Assembly: GCA_964230215.1 (NCBI GenBank)
Contig: CAXRGQ010000008.1
Span: forward strand, 248,001 to 312,000
Direction of reading: 5' to 3'
DNA length: 64,000 nucleotides
From: JAUILH01 sp964230215
Lineage (GTDB): Bacteria; Bacteroidota; Bacteroidia; Flavobacteriales_D; JAUILH01
In this document: positions 1 through 8,008 of the stretch, in pieces
Position numbering within the stretch: position 1 is the stretch's first letter
How the letters are laid out: each line of letters begins with the position of its first letter
The notes under the pieces: model-generated
Databases searched by the model: none
What the model was told of the DNA's origin: nothing
Seen by the model: the letters and a program-made list of their open reading frames with translations, nothing else
Position numbers and translations under genes: made by a program

Positions 1-588
1 GTCGCTACAGCGAATTTCTACGCAAAGTGGGAAATTGAAGATAACTGGGATTATGCTCAGTTTATGGTGTCATCAGATGGTGGAAATTCTTGGATACCCA
101 TGTGTGGTTTGTATACGCAGACTGGATCGAACGATCAAGATGCAGGAGAACCGGTGTACGATGGCTTCCAGACTTCATGGGTGAAAGAAGAAGTAGATTT
201 AGTTGATTTTCTTGGCCAAACAATTCAGGTAAGATTTAGAATGGAGGCTGACAACTTTGTAACAGAGGATGGATTTTATTTTGATGATTTCGAAATAAAT
301 ATGATCGAGCAAGAAGGAATTGGGATAGATGAAATTGAGCTTAGCATTGAGGCATGTATGCCAAACCCAGCGGTTTCATTTACATATATTCCTTATCATG
401 TAAATGGAAATGATGCAAGTTTAGAGTTGTATGATAGTTTCGGAAAGTTGATAAGCACGCATAGCCTTGTGGCAGGAAAAGAGAAGTTCCAACTGAATGT
501 TGAGAATCTCGCAGCAGGCGTATATGTTTACAAACTAAGATCAGCTGGTACAGTAACTCAAGGGAAAAGACTGGTTGTTGTAAAATAG
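1..588 (+). CDS. C-terminal part of a secreted protein with T9SS type A sorting domain (5' truncated)
   Basis: The frame is open from base 1, so this is the 3' end of a longer gene; the first in-frame ATG at 64 is internal. The visible 195 residues begin with a jelly-roll or MAM-like stretch (FYAKWEIEDNWDYAQF, then SSDGG.SW), as seen after the catalytic domain in secreted Bacteroidota peptidases such as M14 and immune-inhibitor-A types. They end with a T9SS type A sorting domain: the PNPA motif, LELYDSFGKLI, then LAAGVYVYKLRS and a basic C-terminus. The protein should be exported by Sec and then T9SS, to the surface or outside. The catalytic part lies outside the window, so the activity cannot be named. 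A strong terminator follows. Confidence 0.85.
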   Translation, partial: VATANFYAKWEIEDNWDYAQFMVSSDGGNSWIPMCGLYTQTGSNDQDAGEPVYDGFQTSWVKEEVDLVDFLGQTIQVRFRMEADNFVTEDGFYFDDFEINMIEQEGIGIDEIELSIEACMPNPAVSFTYIPYHVNGNDASLELYDSFGKLISTHSLVAGKEKFQLNVENLAAGVYVYKLRSAGTVTQGKRLVVVK

Positions 589-609
589 GACACAATCAGA
601 ATGATAGTA

Positions 610-638
610 ATCTCGCTGGCTTGCCAGCGAGATTTTTT
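610..638 (+). terminator. Rho-independent terminator after the T9SS cargo gene
   Basis: A perfect inverted repeat (ATCTCGCTGGC, two-base spacer, GCCAGCGAGAT) is followed by six T. It ends the plus-strand gene at 588. The T run overlaps the stop codon of the convergent ctaA gene. Confidence 0.9.
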
Positions 639-1668
639 ATGCCTTCTCAATATATTTTGATGGCCAATAGAGCTGTAAGTAAAGATAGGCTTGTGCTGCA
701 AACATAATGCAGGCTAGTACTAAGTGAGTAGGTTGTGCCCATTTTGGCATATCAGCATATGTCAGAATAATCCCAACTATAACTTCAATGAATACTACGC
801 CGCACATTATCCACACTCCCCACTTAAGTTCTTTAATATCTTTCATTAACCAGTATAGAGCTCCAGTTGAAACCAAGACAGCCCAAGAGAAACTTCTATG
901 CAGGTAAAAATCCATTCCTAGGTCTTCAAGCAGAGTGCTGCGTGAAGCGCCGTTTTCTAGCATGATATCTACCCCTTGTCTCAACTGTGTCCCAGCAAAG
1001 ATTTGATACAGTGAAATGCCAATTCCTAAAATAAGCAGCCATCTAACAAGATGAACCTGCTTTAGAACAATTTCTTTTGGATTTAGCTTGTTGATTATAA
1101 TGAGCTGTATTAGAATAATTACCAAGGCTAACAGCATGTGAACAGTAATAATCCATGGAGTTAGATTAGAGGCTACAACGATTGAACCGAACCAGCCTTC
1201 AACTCCAATAATTATTAGGTTTGCCAGCGCAAGCCATAGCAGTATTCTCCGCTTTTTTCGGTACCACAAAAAGGCAAGTATCAATTGAAGGAGCATGAGG
1301 TTCCCTGCAATAAATCCCACAAGTCTGTTCCCGTATTCAGTCCAGGTTCTTCCAGCGTTAAACCTAGCTTCAAGTTCGTATGTTCTGGGATCGTTTTTAA
1401 TCGAATTGGCAGTTTCATCCATACCTATACTGGAAAGAAATTTTGTAAACTTTTCAATTTTAGCAATTCGGTACTTAGTATAGTCCTCTCGATAATTCTC
1501 TGGTAGCTGGTCTTCACTGGTAGGAGGAATCCATGTACCAAAGCATTTTGGCCAGTCAGGACAGCCCATCCCGCTCCCAGACATTCTTACTACGCCTCCT
1601 GCGATTATCACTAAATACACAAAAACTAGTGATATCCATGCAATTTTATTAAATTTAGACGCGTTCAT
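637..1668 (-). CDS. ctaA: Heme A synthase, COX15/CtaA family
   Basis: Inner-membrane enzyme that oxidises the heme O methyl group to a formyl group, giving heme A for aa3-type cytochrome oxidases. The protein has 343 residues and about eight hydrophobic segments. The first helix is followed by the family motif GGVVRMSGSGMGCPDWPKCFG (shown here in full, 21 letters split: GGVVRMSGSGMG and CPDWPKCFG). Candidate heme-ligand histidines are visible in VHMLLA, LHRSFSW and THLVLA. The fourth position, normally His in an ExxH motif, reads EYGN, so Asn replaces His; I believe this is common in Bacteroidota CtaA, but that is from memory. I chose the ATG at 1668 rather than an upstream TTG, because the TTG lies inside a TAACTTTG promoter element. 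Confidence 0.92.
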   Translation of the reverse strand: MNASKFNKIAWISLVFVYLVIIAGGVVRMSGSGMGCPDWPKCFGTWIPPTSEDQLPENYREDYTKYRIAKIEKFTKFLSSIGMDETANSIKNDPRTYELEARFNAGRTWTEYGNRLVGFIAGNLMLLQLILAFLWYRKKRRILLWLALANLIIIGVEGWFGSIVVASNLTPWIITVHMLLALVIILIQLIIINKLNPKEIVLKQVHLVRWLLILGIGISLYQIFAGTQLRQGVDIMLENGASRSTLLEDLGMDFYLHRSFSWAVLVSTGALYWLMKDIKELKWGVWIMCGVVFIEVIVGIILTYADMPKWAQPTHLVLACIMFAAQAYLYLQLYWPSKYIEKA

Positions 1669-1677
1669 AAGATGCGA

Positions 1678-1685
1678 CAAAGTTA
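1678..1685 (-). promoter_or_regulatory. -7 promoter element of ctaA
   Basis: The minus strand reads TAACTTTG, a perfect TAnnTTTG element ten bases upstream of the chosen ATG, implying a 5' leader of only about 7 bases. No -33 TTG lies at the usual spacing; the nearest TTTG is 25 bases away. Confidence 0.5.
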
Positions 1686-1691
1686 TACTAC

Positions 1692-2393
1692 ATGATTAAA
1701 TCAGTGCTAACAAAAATCAGTTTATTGCTTCTTTTGTTTACGATTACTCCAGAAGTAATAGCAAGTAAAGGAGATACAACCGCAGGTGAAGTCCTCCGAG
1801 TTATGCCTGCTCCTGATACTTATGCAGGAGAGTTTCAACTTGGATTGCGTTCGACAGCCAGTTTGTTTGGATCAGACGGATATTTTGGAAGTGGTGTAGG
1901 TGGGCAATTCAGAATTGGTGTGGGAACTCGCGTAAATACTGAATGGTTTGCAGACTTAATAACCAGTAATCTTGGGGACGCAGGTAGAAGAACGGATGGC
2001 CACATTGGATGGTCGGTTATGTTCTATCTGAAAAAGGAACGTACTATGGGCTTCAACCCTTATTTATTGGCAGGGCATTGTTTTGATTACACAAAGATCA
2101 CGGCTTTTTCAAGCCCATATTCAAATTTAGAACAAGAGAGTGCTAAGCGATGGTCATCAGCCGTTCAAATGGGAGCAGGGACACATTATAGACTAACCCC
2201 CAGATTTGATGTTAGTTTAAGCGCACAATATATGCTTCATCTAGGAAATGATATACACGCACATGTTGAGACGGATAGTTATCCTACGCTTGAGATTGAA
2301 GAGCATGAAGGTGCTGGATTAGAAGGGCATTTATTAGTGACATTTAGTGTAAACTATAAAATTGGAAATTTATGGGGTCATTCAAAGTTTTAA
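1692..2393 (+). CDS. Secreted protein, probable outer-membrane beta-barrel
   Basis: A 233-residue protein with an N-terminal signal peptide (MIKSVLTKISLLLLLFTITP, cleavage near VIA-S). The rest is made of alternating-hydrophobicity strands rich in Gly, Tyr and Phe, for example GVGGQFRIGVGTRVNTEWF, and ends in an amphipathic strand (LVTFSVNYKIG), as in small outer-membrane barrels. I recognise no family motif. It is divergent from ctaA and overlaps the next gene by 22 bases, or by one base if that gene starts at 2393, so the two are probably translationally coupled. Confidence 0.7.
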   Translation: MIKSVLTKISLLLLLFTITPEVIASKGDTTAGEVLRVMPAPDTYAGEFQLGLRSTASLFGSDGYFGSGVGGQFRIGVGTRVNTEWFADLITSNLGDAGRRTDGHIGWSVMFYLKKERTMGFNPYLLAGHCFDYTKITAFSSPYSNLEQESAKRWSSAVQMGAGTHYRLTPRFDVSLSAQYMLHLGNDIHAHVETDSYPTLEIEEHEGAGLEGHLLVTFSVNYKIGNLWGHSKF

Positions 2394-2968
2394 TGCTTGC
2401 ATTCATATCAATTGTCATTAGCAGTTTTCCTGTTAATGCGCAGTCAGATTTCCAAAAAGATGGTATGCTTCATGGGAGTGGTGCAATTTCTATGGGTTTG
2501 ATGCGAGATGGCGTGCAAAATGTATATGTGTCTGGATATTTAGAGTACTTCCCAGAAGAAAGGGTATCCCTTCGTGGTGATGGTTACTATTTTGTTGATG
2601 GTATCAGCGATTTTAGACCATTAGATATGAACCATCAGGTATATGCTGGTGCCTTATTTCATTTACCCTCAGAAAAAATTGATCCTTATATTGGCTTTCA
2701 ACCTGGAATTGCAATTTCCAGAAGAACGGACTCAATAATAGATGTTTCAGGTGAGCTTATTCCTTCTACTCAATCATTTAATCCCTTAACCAGCGCAGTT
2801 GTTGGCTTTAATTACTGGGGAGGCAAACACTTTAGTTTGTTTGCTGAAGTCCGGTTTACAAGAGGCATACATCTAGCGAATTCTTGGCCAAAGTATTTGG
2901 ACGAGTTAAAGTTTAGCTTTGGTTTGGCATTTCAAATAGCGGCAAATAAGAAAAAAAACGCGCGCTAG
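2372..2968 (+). CDS. Secreted outer-membrane beta-barrel-like protein
   Basis: A 198-residue protein with a signal peptide ending near PVNA-QS. The mature part looks like a small barrel: alternating strands such as VYVSGYLEYFPEERVSLRGD and a terminal strand LKFSFGLAFQIA followed by a lysine-rich tail. The start is ambiguous. The ATG at 2372 gives a longer signal peptide with a basic residue; the ATG at 2393 forms a TAATG stop-start junction with the previous gene. Either way it is coupled to the gene before it. Its partner is also barrel-like, but I see no clear sequence similarity between the two. Confidence 0.7.
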   Translation: MGSFKVLMLAFISIVISSFPVNAQSDFQKDGMLHGSGAISMGLMRDGVQNVYVSGYLEYFPEERVSLRGDGYYFVDGISDFRPLDMNHQVYAGALFHLPSEKIDPYIGFQPGIAISRRTDSIIDVSGELIPSTQSFNPLTSAVVGFNYWGGKHFSLFAEVRFTRGIHLANSWPKYLDELKFSFGLAFQIAANKKKNAR

Positions 2969-3005
2969 GACTACTATTATCTTTCTATTAATCAATCAGT
3001 TTTAG

Positions 3006-3036
3006 TTGTCTAGAACAGATTGCTTGAGTATTTTTG
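3006..3036 (+). promoter_or_regulatory. Bacteroidota-type promoter of the PKD/T9SS gene
   Basis: TTG at 3006-3008, a 20-base spacer, and TATTTTTG at 3029-3036 match the TTG/TAnnTTTG pattern. The start codon is 30 bases downstream. The TTG could be misread as a start codon, but it is the -33 element. Confidence 0.65.
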
Positions 3037-3065
3037 TAGGCACAATTTTTGTGATATTAGTAGCT

Positions 3066-5195
3066 ATGCGCAAACTGGTAATTATTTGGATGTTATTTCT
3101 CGCTCTTCCGCTTGGGGCGACCCATTTGGTGGGAGGAGAAATATTCTATGATTACCTAGGGAATAATCAATACAGAATAACCCTTCTGGTATATCGCGAC
3201 TGCGGGCCAACAAACACAAATAATACTCAGTTTGACCCGCAGGCAATGATTGGCATTTTCAATAATGGAGCACAAGAGCAGATGCTTCAGGTGCAGGCAG
3301 CCCAAGTAACCAATATTCCAGTAACAGCTACTGATCCCTGCTTGGTAGCTCCGCCTAGTGCCTGTATTGAAGAGGCAAGGTACACAGCAGTGGTATCTTT
3401 ACCACCCAAGGCTGGTGGCTACGATATTGTGTATCAAAGATGTTGTAGGAATCCATCTACACAAAACATTTTGAATCCAAATGATGAAGGCTCAACTTAT
3501 CATGCGCATATCCCATTTATTGAGCCGGTGAATAGTTCACCTAGATTTACAAACTATCCACCAACTGTATTATGCTCAAATAATCCTTTTGATTTTGATC
3601 ATTCGGCAACTGACGCAGATGGAGATTCGCTTGTGTACAGTCTATGCACTCCTTGGGATGGAGGCAGCGCGACTAACCCAGCGCCAACACCCACAGCACC
3701 GCATTTCAATGCTGTACAATGGGCACCAGGGTTTTCGGTAAACAATCAAATTAACGGAACGCCAACGCTTAGTATTGATCCTAATACTGGTCAGTTAACA
3801 GGTACGCCTGCAACAAATGGCATATATACCTTTGGTGTTTGTGTACAAGAGTTTCGGAATGGCCAACTATTGAGCGAATCTAGAAGAGATTTTCAGTTTT
3901 GGGTGACTAACTGTGATCCAGTTTTAATTGCAGGAGTTCCAACACAGACCGATTCATGTGGTGGATTATCAGTACAGTTCGGAAATAGCAGCGTTGGTGC
4001 TAGCTTTTATGAATGGCATTTCGGTGATGGAACAACTTCAACAGCAACCAACCCTAGCCACACGTTTCCGGCTCCGGGCACATACAGTATCACCTTGATT
4101 GCGAACCCAGGGTGGAATTGTGCAGATACATCTATAACGTATTACACGGTTAATGAGCCCTTATCAATTAGTTTTGATTCTTTGGAAGGACAGTGTATTA
4201 CCACAAATAGTTTCGATTTTGAAAGCACTGGCAACTATGGAGCAGGCGCCCTTATTGAATGGGACTTTGGTGGGAACTCTATGCCTATGTCAGGAACAGG
4301 GTCCAGCGTGAGTAATGTTGTGTTCTTAGATAGTGGTTACTATGCGGTTAAAGTGGATGTTGAAGAGAATGGCTGTTTTGCAACTTATCAGGACAGTGTA
4401 TTGATATTTCCTGAGCCAGAAATAGACTTTATATACCCAGCTCAAGTGGGCTGTCAAGAGTATTTTGTTTCCTTCACAGATGCAAGCTACAGCTGGACAC
4501 CACTTTCCTACTTTTGGGATTTTGGAAATGGGGAAACAAGCACAGAGCAGAACCCAAGTACATCATATCCTGACGTTGGTTTCTATGATGTATCGCTGAC
4601 AATTACAGCTGATTCGGGCTGTGCCACCACGCAAACCATATCCTTTCCAAATTTGATTGAAGTACTGCCTTCTCCGACTGCCAATTTTGGAATAACACCA
4701 GACGAAACGGACGTATTTGATCCTCACTTTGAAATATTCGATTTTACAAGCGGAGACATTGTAGCTACTTATTACGTTACAGGCGCGGGAGATACACTAC
4801 CCGAACCTAATGGACATGTTTACACGGTTGATGATACTGGCTACATTGATGTAATTCAGTGGGTGTATAATAGCCAAGGATGCCCTGATACTATGATTAA
4901 CACGATTTATATAAAACCTGTTACAACTGTATATGCGCCTAATTCTTTTACACCTAATGGGGATGGAATGAATGATGTATGGCTACCTCAAGTGCGTGAT
5001 GTGTATGATTATGAGTTGATTATACTAACGCGTTGGGGAGAAGTAATTTTCCAAACGGACGATCAATATGCTGGTTGGGACGGAACGTTTAAAGGCATAC
5101 AATCACCCAGTGATGTATATGTGTATAAACTTAGGTATGGTCGGATGGATCGGATAATGGAAGAGAAAATCGGACATATTACGCTTGTACGCTAA
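3066..5195 (+). CDS. Large secreted PKD-domain protein with T9SS type B (gliding-motility-associated) C-terminal domain
   Basis: A 709-residue exported protein. The signal peptide MRKLVIIWMLFLALPLGA precedes an N-terminal domain starting HLVGGEIFYDYLG, typical of large Bacteroidota surface proteins. An Ig-like block (TDADGDSLVYSL ... IDPNTGQLTGTP) comes next, then three PKD-type repeats marked FGDGTTSTATNPSHTF, WDFGGNSMP and WDFGNGETSTEQNPS. The C-terminus is a CHU_C/type B sorting domain: APNSFTPNGDGMNDVW, LIILTRWGEVIF, WDGTF. The protein is probably a surface adhesin or matrix protein secreted by T9SS. The ATG at 3066 is chosen because the promoter occupies 3006-3036 and the signal peptide starts there. 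Confidence 0.9.
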   Translation: MRKLVIIWMLFLALPLGATHLVGGEIFYDYLGNNQYRITLLVYRDCGPTNTNNTQFDPQAMIGIFNNGAQEQMLQVQAAQVTNIPVTATDPCLVAPPSACIEEARYTAVVSLPPKAGGYDIVYQRCCRNPSTQNILNPNDEGSTYHAHIPFIEPVNSSPRFTNYPPTVLCSNNPFDFDHSATDADGDSLVYSLCTPWDGGSATNPAPTPTAPHFNAVQWAPGFSVNNQINGTPTLSIDPNTGQLTGTPATNGIYTFGVCVQEFRNGQLLSESRRDFQFWVTNCDPVLIAGVPTQTDSCGGLSVQFGNSSVGASFYEWHFGDGTTSTATNPSHTFPAPGTYSITLIANPGWNCADTSITYYTVNEPLSISFDSLEGQCITTNSFDFESTGNYGAGALIEWDFGGNSMPMSGTGSSVSNVVFLDSGYYAVKVDVEENGCFATYQDSVLIFPEPEIDFIYPAQVGCQEYFVSFTDASYSWTPLSYFWDFGNGETSTEQNPSTSYPDVGFYDVSLTITADSGCATTQTISFPNLIEVLPSPTANFGITPDETDVFDPHFEIFDFTSGDIVATYYVTGAGDTLPEPNGHVYTVDDTGYIDVIQWVYNSQGCPDTMINTIYIKPVTTVYAPNSFTPNGDGMNDVWLPQVRDVYDYELIILTRWGEVIFQTDDQYAGWDGTFKGIQSPSDVYVYKLRYGRMDRIMEEKIGHITLVR

Positions 5196-5213
5196 TAATA
5201 AGTGTTAATAAAC

Positions 5214-5244
5214 TTGTGAATTACGAATTCTATGAATACATTTG
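5214..5244 (+). promoter_or_regulatory. Promoter of rplU-rpmA
   Basis: TTG at 5214-5216, a 20-base spacer and TACATTTG at 5237-5244 match the Bacteroidota promoter. The leader to the rplU start is about 38 bases and AT-rich, without an obvious autoregulatory hairpin. Confidence 0.75.
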
Positions 5245-5284
5245 CACCCCGAATTTTATTAATAATAGATAAAACATAACTGTT

Positions 5285-5833
5285 ATGTACGCAATTGTAG
5301 AGATAGCAGGGCAACAATTTAAAGTAGAGAAAGACCAACAGGTTTTTGTTCACCAGTTAGAAGGCAAAGAAGGCGACAGCGTTGACTTCCATGATGTTCT
5401 TTTAATCGATAACGGTGGCAAAGTGGCCATTGGCGCCCCAGCTATAGACGGTGCTAAAATTAGCGCTAAGATCATTCGTCACTTAAGAGGCGATAAAGTA
5501 ATCGTTTTCAAAAAGAAAAGACGTAAGGGTTACAAAGTAAGAAATGGACACAGACAGTACTTCACTGAGATTCAAATCAGCGGAATTACTGAAAGTGGTG
5601 CTAAAAAGCCAGCTGAGAAAAAAGAAGCCGCTCCTAAGAAGGAAGCTGCTCCTAAAGCTGAGGCAGCTCCAAAGGCAGAAGCTAAAAAGGAAGCACCTAA
5701 GAAAGAAACAAAAGCAGAAAGCAATGATTTAAGTTCTATGACTGTAGCTGAACTTAAAGACATGGCTAAAGCTAAAGATATAGCTGGATACAGCTCAATG
5801 AAAAAAGCTGAGTTAATTGAAGCACTTAGCTAG
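5285..5833 (+). CDS. rplU: Ribosomal protein bL21 with a C-terminal SAP/Rho-N-like extension
   Basis: The first ~103 residues are ordinary bL21 (MYAIVEIAGQQFKVEKDQ ... KVIVFKKKRRKGYKVRNGHRQ), which binds 23S rRNA in the large subunit. The protein is 182 residues long, far over the usual ~100. After residue ~104 comes a low-complexity Lys/Ala/Glu/Pro linker built of KKEAAP-like repeats (about 105-145). A final ~35-residue helical module follows (LSSMTVAELKDMAKAKDI, then YSSMKKAELIEAL), which has the helix-extended-helix pattern of SAP/Rho-N nucleic-acid-binding motifs. It forms an operon with rpmA 24 bases downstream. The extension appears to be a lineage feature; its role is unknown. Confidence 0.97.
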   Translation: MYAIVEIAGQQFKVEKDQQVFVHQLEGKEGDSVDFHDVLLIDNGGKVAIGAPAIDGAKISAKIIRHLRGDKVIVFKKKRRKGYKVRNGHRQYFTEIQISGITESGAKKPAEKKEAAPKKEAAPKAEAAPKAEAKKEAPKKETKAESNDLSSMTVAELKDMAKAKDIAGYSSMKKAELIEALS

Positions 5834-5857
5834 TACGAATTATAAAACCTATTAGAA

Positions 5858-6115
5858 ATGGCACATAAGAAAGGAGTTGGTAGTTCGAAAAACGGTCGTG
5901 AATCAGAAAGTAAACGATTAGGCGTTAAGATTTTTGGTGGTCAGCCTGCAATCGCTGGTAACATTATCGTAAGACAAAGAGGAACGCAACACCGTCCAGG
6001 TGAGAATGTAGGAATGGGTAAAGACCACACCTTATTCGCATTATGTGATGGAGTTGTATCTTTTAGAAAGAAGAAAGACAACAAATCATACGTATCTGTA
6101 GAGCCTTTGAGCTAA
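5858..6115 (+). CDS. rpmA: Ribosomal protein bL27
   Basis: An 85-residue protein beginning MAHKKGVGSSKNGRESESKR with the conserved GGQPAIAGNIIVRQRGTQ and RPGENVGMGKDHTLFA blocks. It binds near the peptidyl-transferase centre of the 50S subunit. The start MAHKKG means there is no cleavable N-terminal extension of the Firmicutes type. Second gene of the rplU-rpmA operon, followed by a terminator. Confidence 0.98.
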   Translation: MAHKKGVGSSKNGRESESKRLGVKIFGGQPAIAGNIIVRQRGTQHRPGENVGMGKDHTLFALCDGVVSFRKKKDNKSYVSVEPLS

Positions 6116-6139
6116 GCAGACTACTTAATAATACTATTA

Positions 6140-6178
6140 AATCCTAATATTTCTGAAAAGAAGTATTAGGATTTTTTT
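6140..6178 (+). terminator. Rho-independent terminator of rplU-rpmA
   Basis: AATCCTAATA (6140-6149) pairs with TATTAGGATT (6164-6173) across a 14-base loop, followed by more T to 6178. Confidence 0.88.
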
Positions 6179-6233
6179 GTTTTAAAGTGGAATGAATACG
6201 TCTGTTAATTGCGATATTTATAAATCGCATAAT

Positions 6234-6620
6234 CTATTTTTCGGCGCCTTCTGTCGAGCCAATTTCTTTTGAACTTACAAATAGGTTTATCCAAATAATC
6301 TTGGATAAATGATACAAAATGGGGCCCAATCCTACTATTGCAACACTAATGAGTCCTATTAAAAATCCTGTGGAATAATTAGGATATAATATCTCTGTGG
6401 CTACCCAGCAAGCAACAAACAGGGCGACACCTAAGGCATATGAAACATACATGGCGCCGTAAAAGAATCCAACTTCTTTTTCATATTTCAGTCCGCATTC
6501 AGAGCAAGATTCCCTCACATTCCCGATTTTTTTTAGATTGTAGGGATTTCTAGATTCGAAGAATTCGCCCTTATGACACTGGGGACATTTGAAAGTAAAG
6601 ATGCTTTTTAGCTTGCTCAT
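6234..6620 (-). CDS. DUF983 family membrane protein
   Basis: A 128-residue protein with the DUF983 layout. An N-terminal zinc-ribbon-like part carries two CxxC pairs (FKCPQCHKGEFF and ESCSECGLKYE), then comes GFFYGAMYVSYALG and two or three membrane helices. The function is not established; the family is common in Bacteroidota and Alphaproteobacteria. It is transcribed divergently from serS, with a Crp/Fnr-like palindrome between them about 41 bases from its inferred transcription start. The gene is single, with a perfect -7 element TATCTTTG at the complement of 6640-6647. Confidence 0.88.
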   Translation of the reverse strand: MSKLKSIFTFKCPQCHKGEFFESRNPYNLKKIGNVRESCSECGLKYEKEVGFFYGAMYVSYALGVALFVACWVATEILYPNYSTGFLIGLISVAIVGLGPILYHLSKIIWINLFVSSKEIGSTEGAEK

Positions 6621-6639
6621 TTCAATAAATTTATTACTT

Positions 6640-6715
6640 CAAAGATATTTAAATCAGGACAAATAAAATGTGACTTTTGTCACATTAAATATGTCACTCC
6701 AATTAGCTAACTTTA
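6640..6715. promoter_or_regulatory. Divergent DUF983/serS promoters with a Crp/Fnr-like palindrome
   Basis: The 20-base palindrome AATGTGAC-TTTT-GTCACATT is at 6667-6686 and contains TGTGA-N6-TCACA. To the left, the minus strand has TATCTTTG (6640-6647) for DUF983 without a proper -33 box. To the right, TAACTTTA (6708-6715) is a near-match -7 for serS, also lacking a clear -33. The palindrome centre (6676.5) lies about 40-41 bases from both inferred starts of transcription, the place where class II activators of this family bind. Activator control of one or both genes is inferred. Confidence 0.6.
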
Positions 6716-6737
6716 CCTCTTCAAAATTTGAACGTAG

Positions 6738-8006
6738 ATGTTGGAAATTAATACAATTAGAGAGGAGCATGATGCTATCAAAAAAGCCATGAGTAAAAGG
6801 AATGGTAGTTATGATGCGGTAATTGATGAGCTGATTGCAAACGATGAGAGAAGAAGAAGTACTCAAGTTGATTTAGACAATGCTCAGGCAGAATTGAATA
6901 AACTATCTAAAGAGATAGGGGATTTGTTTAAATCTGGTCAGGCTGAAAAAGCAAATGAGATCAAAGAGAAAACCGTTAGTCTTAAATCCAATATCCAAGG
7001 GCTAAAAGATCAATCTCAAGAAATTGAGAACAGACAACGTGAATTACTCTATCAAATCCCGAATAGACCTCACGACTCTGTGCCACTTGGCAATTCTGAT
7101 CAGGAGAATGAAAAAGTATATGACAGTGGTCACGAAATAAAACCAAATGGAGGACAAGCACATTGGGACTTGGCGGCAAAATATGATATTATCGATTTTG
7201 AATTAGGGGTTAAGATCACGGGCGCGGGATTCCCAGTGTACAAAGGAAAAGGAGCAAGACTTCAAAGAGCGCTTATTAATTTCTTTTTGGATGAAGCGGA
7301 AAAGGCTGGATACCGAGAAATGCTTCCACCACTTATGGTAAATGAAGACTCAGGTATTGGAACTGGTCAGCTTCCTGATAAAGAGGGGCAGATGTATCAC
7401 GTAACTAATGATAACCTCTATTTAATTCCAACAGCAGAAGTGCCTTTGACGAATGTTTACAGAGATGTTATTGTAAATAAGAATGATTTTCCAATTAAGA
7501 TATGTGGTTTCACGCCATGTTTCAGAAGAGAAGCTGGTTCCTATGGTAAAGATGTACGTGGCCTAAATAGATTGCACCAATTCGATAAGGTAGAAATAGT
7601 GCAGATACAAGATCCTGAGAAATCTTATGAGACATTAGATACCATGGTTGCGCATGTTAAGGGCTTACTTGAAAAATTGAACTTGCCATTCAGAATTGTA
7701 CGTCTTTGCGGAGGAGACCTTGGTTTTGCAGCTGCATTGACGTTTGATATGGAAGTCTATAGCGCTGCCCAAGATAAATGGTTAGAAGTTAGTTCGATTT
7801 CAAATTTTGAAACATTCCAGGCCAATAGGTTAAAACTTAGATTCAAAGATAGTGACGGTAAAAATAAATTAGCACACACCTTAAACGGAAGTGCACTTGC
7901 TCTGCCGAGAATTTTAGCGGCCTTGCTGGAAAATAATCAAACAGAAAATGGCGTTGTAATTCCGGAAGTATTAAGAAAATACACGGGATTTGATATAATT
8001 GACTAA
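6738..8006 (+). CDS. serS: Seryl-tRNA synthetase
   Basis: Charges tRNA-Ser (and tRNA-Sec where present). The protein has 422 residues, the usual length. The N-terminal ~105 residues form the long antiparallel coiled-coil tRNA-binding arm (RRRSTQVDLDNAQAELNKLS ...). The class II core has motif 2 (PCFRREAGSYGKDVRGL, LHQFDKVE) and motif 3 (LNGSALALPRILAALLENNQ). It is the first gene of a close run of five (serS, lipoprotein, TPR, DUF4286, rsmA) with spacings of 2 bases or overlaps, so it is probably the operon leader. Confidence 0.98.
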   Translation: MLEINTIREEHDAIKKAMSKRNGSYDAVIDELIANDERRRSTQVDLDNAQAELNKLSKEIGDLFKSGQAEKANEIKEKTVSLKSNIQGLKDQSQEIENRQRELLYQIPNRPHDSVPLGNSDQENEKVYDSGHEIKPNGGQAHWDLAAKYDIIDFELGVKITGAGFPVYKGKGARLQRALINFFLDEAEKAGYREMLPPLMVNEDSGIGTGQLPDKEGQMYHVTNDNLYLIPTAEVPLTNVYRDVIVNKNDFPIKICGFTPCFRREAGSYGKDVRGLNRLHQFDKVEIVQIQDPEKSYETLDTMVAHVKGLLEKLNLPFRIVRLCGGDLGFAAALTFDMEVYSAAQDKWLEVSSISNFETFQANRLKLRFKDSDGKNKLAHTLNGSALALPRILAALLENNQTENGVVIPEVLRKYTGFDIID

Positions 8007-8008
8007 AC

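Noticed and set aside
3006..3065. N-terminal extension of the PKD/T9SS protein starting at a TTG.
   Set aside because: The TTG is the -33 element of a good promoter, and the signal peptide starts at the ATG at 3066.
5572..5763. Open frame on the minus strand over the rplU tail.
   Set aside because: It arises from the Ala/Lys repeats on the coding strand and has no independent support.
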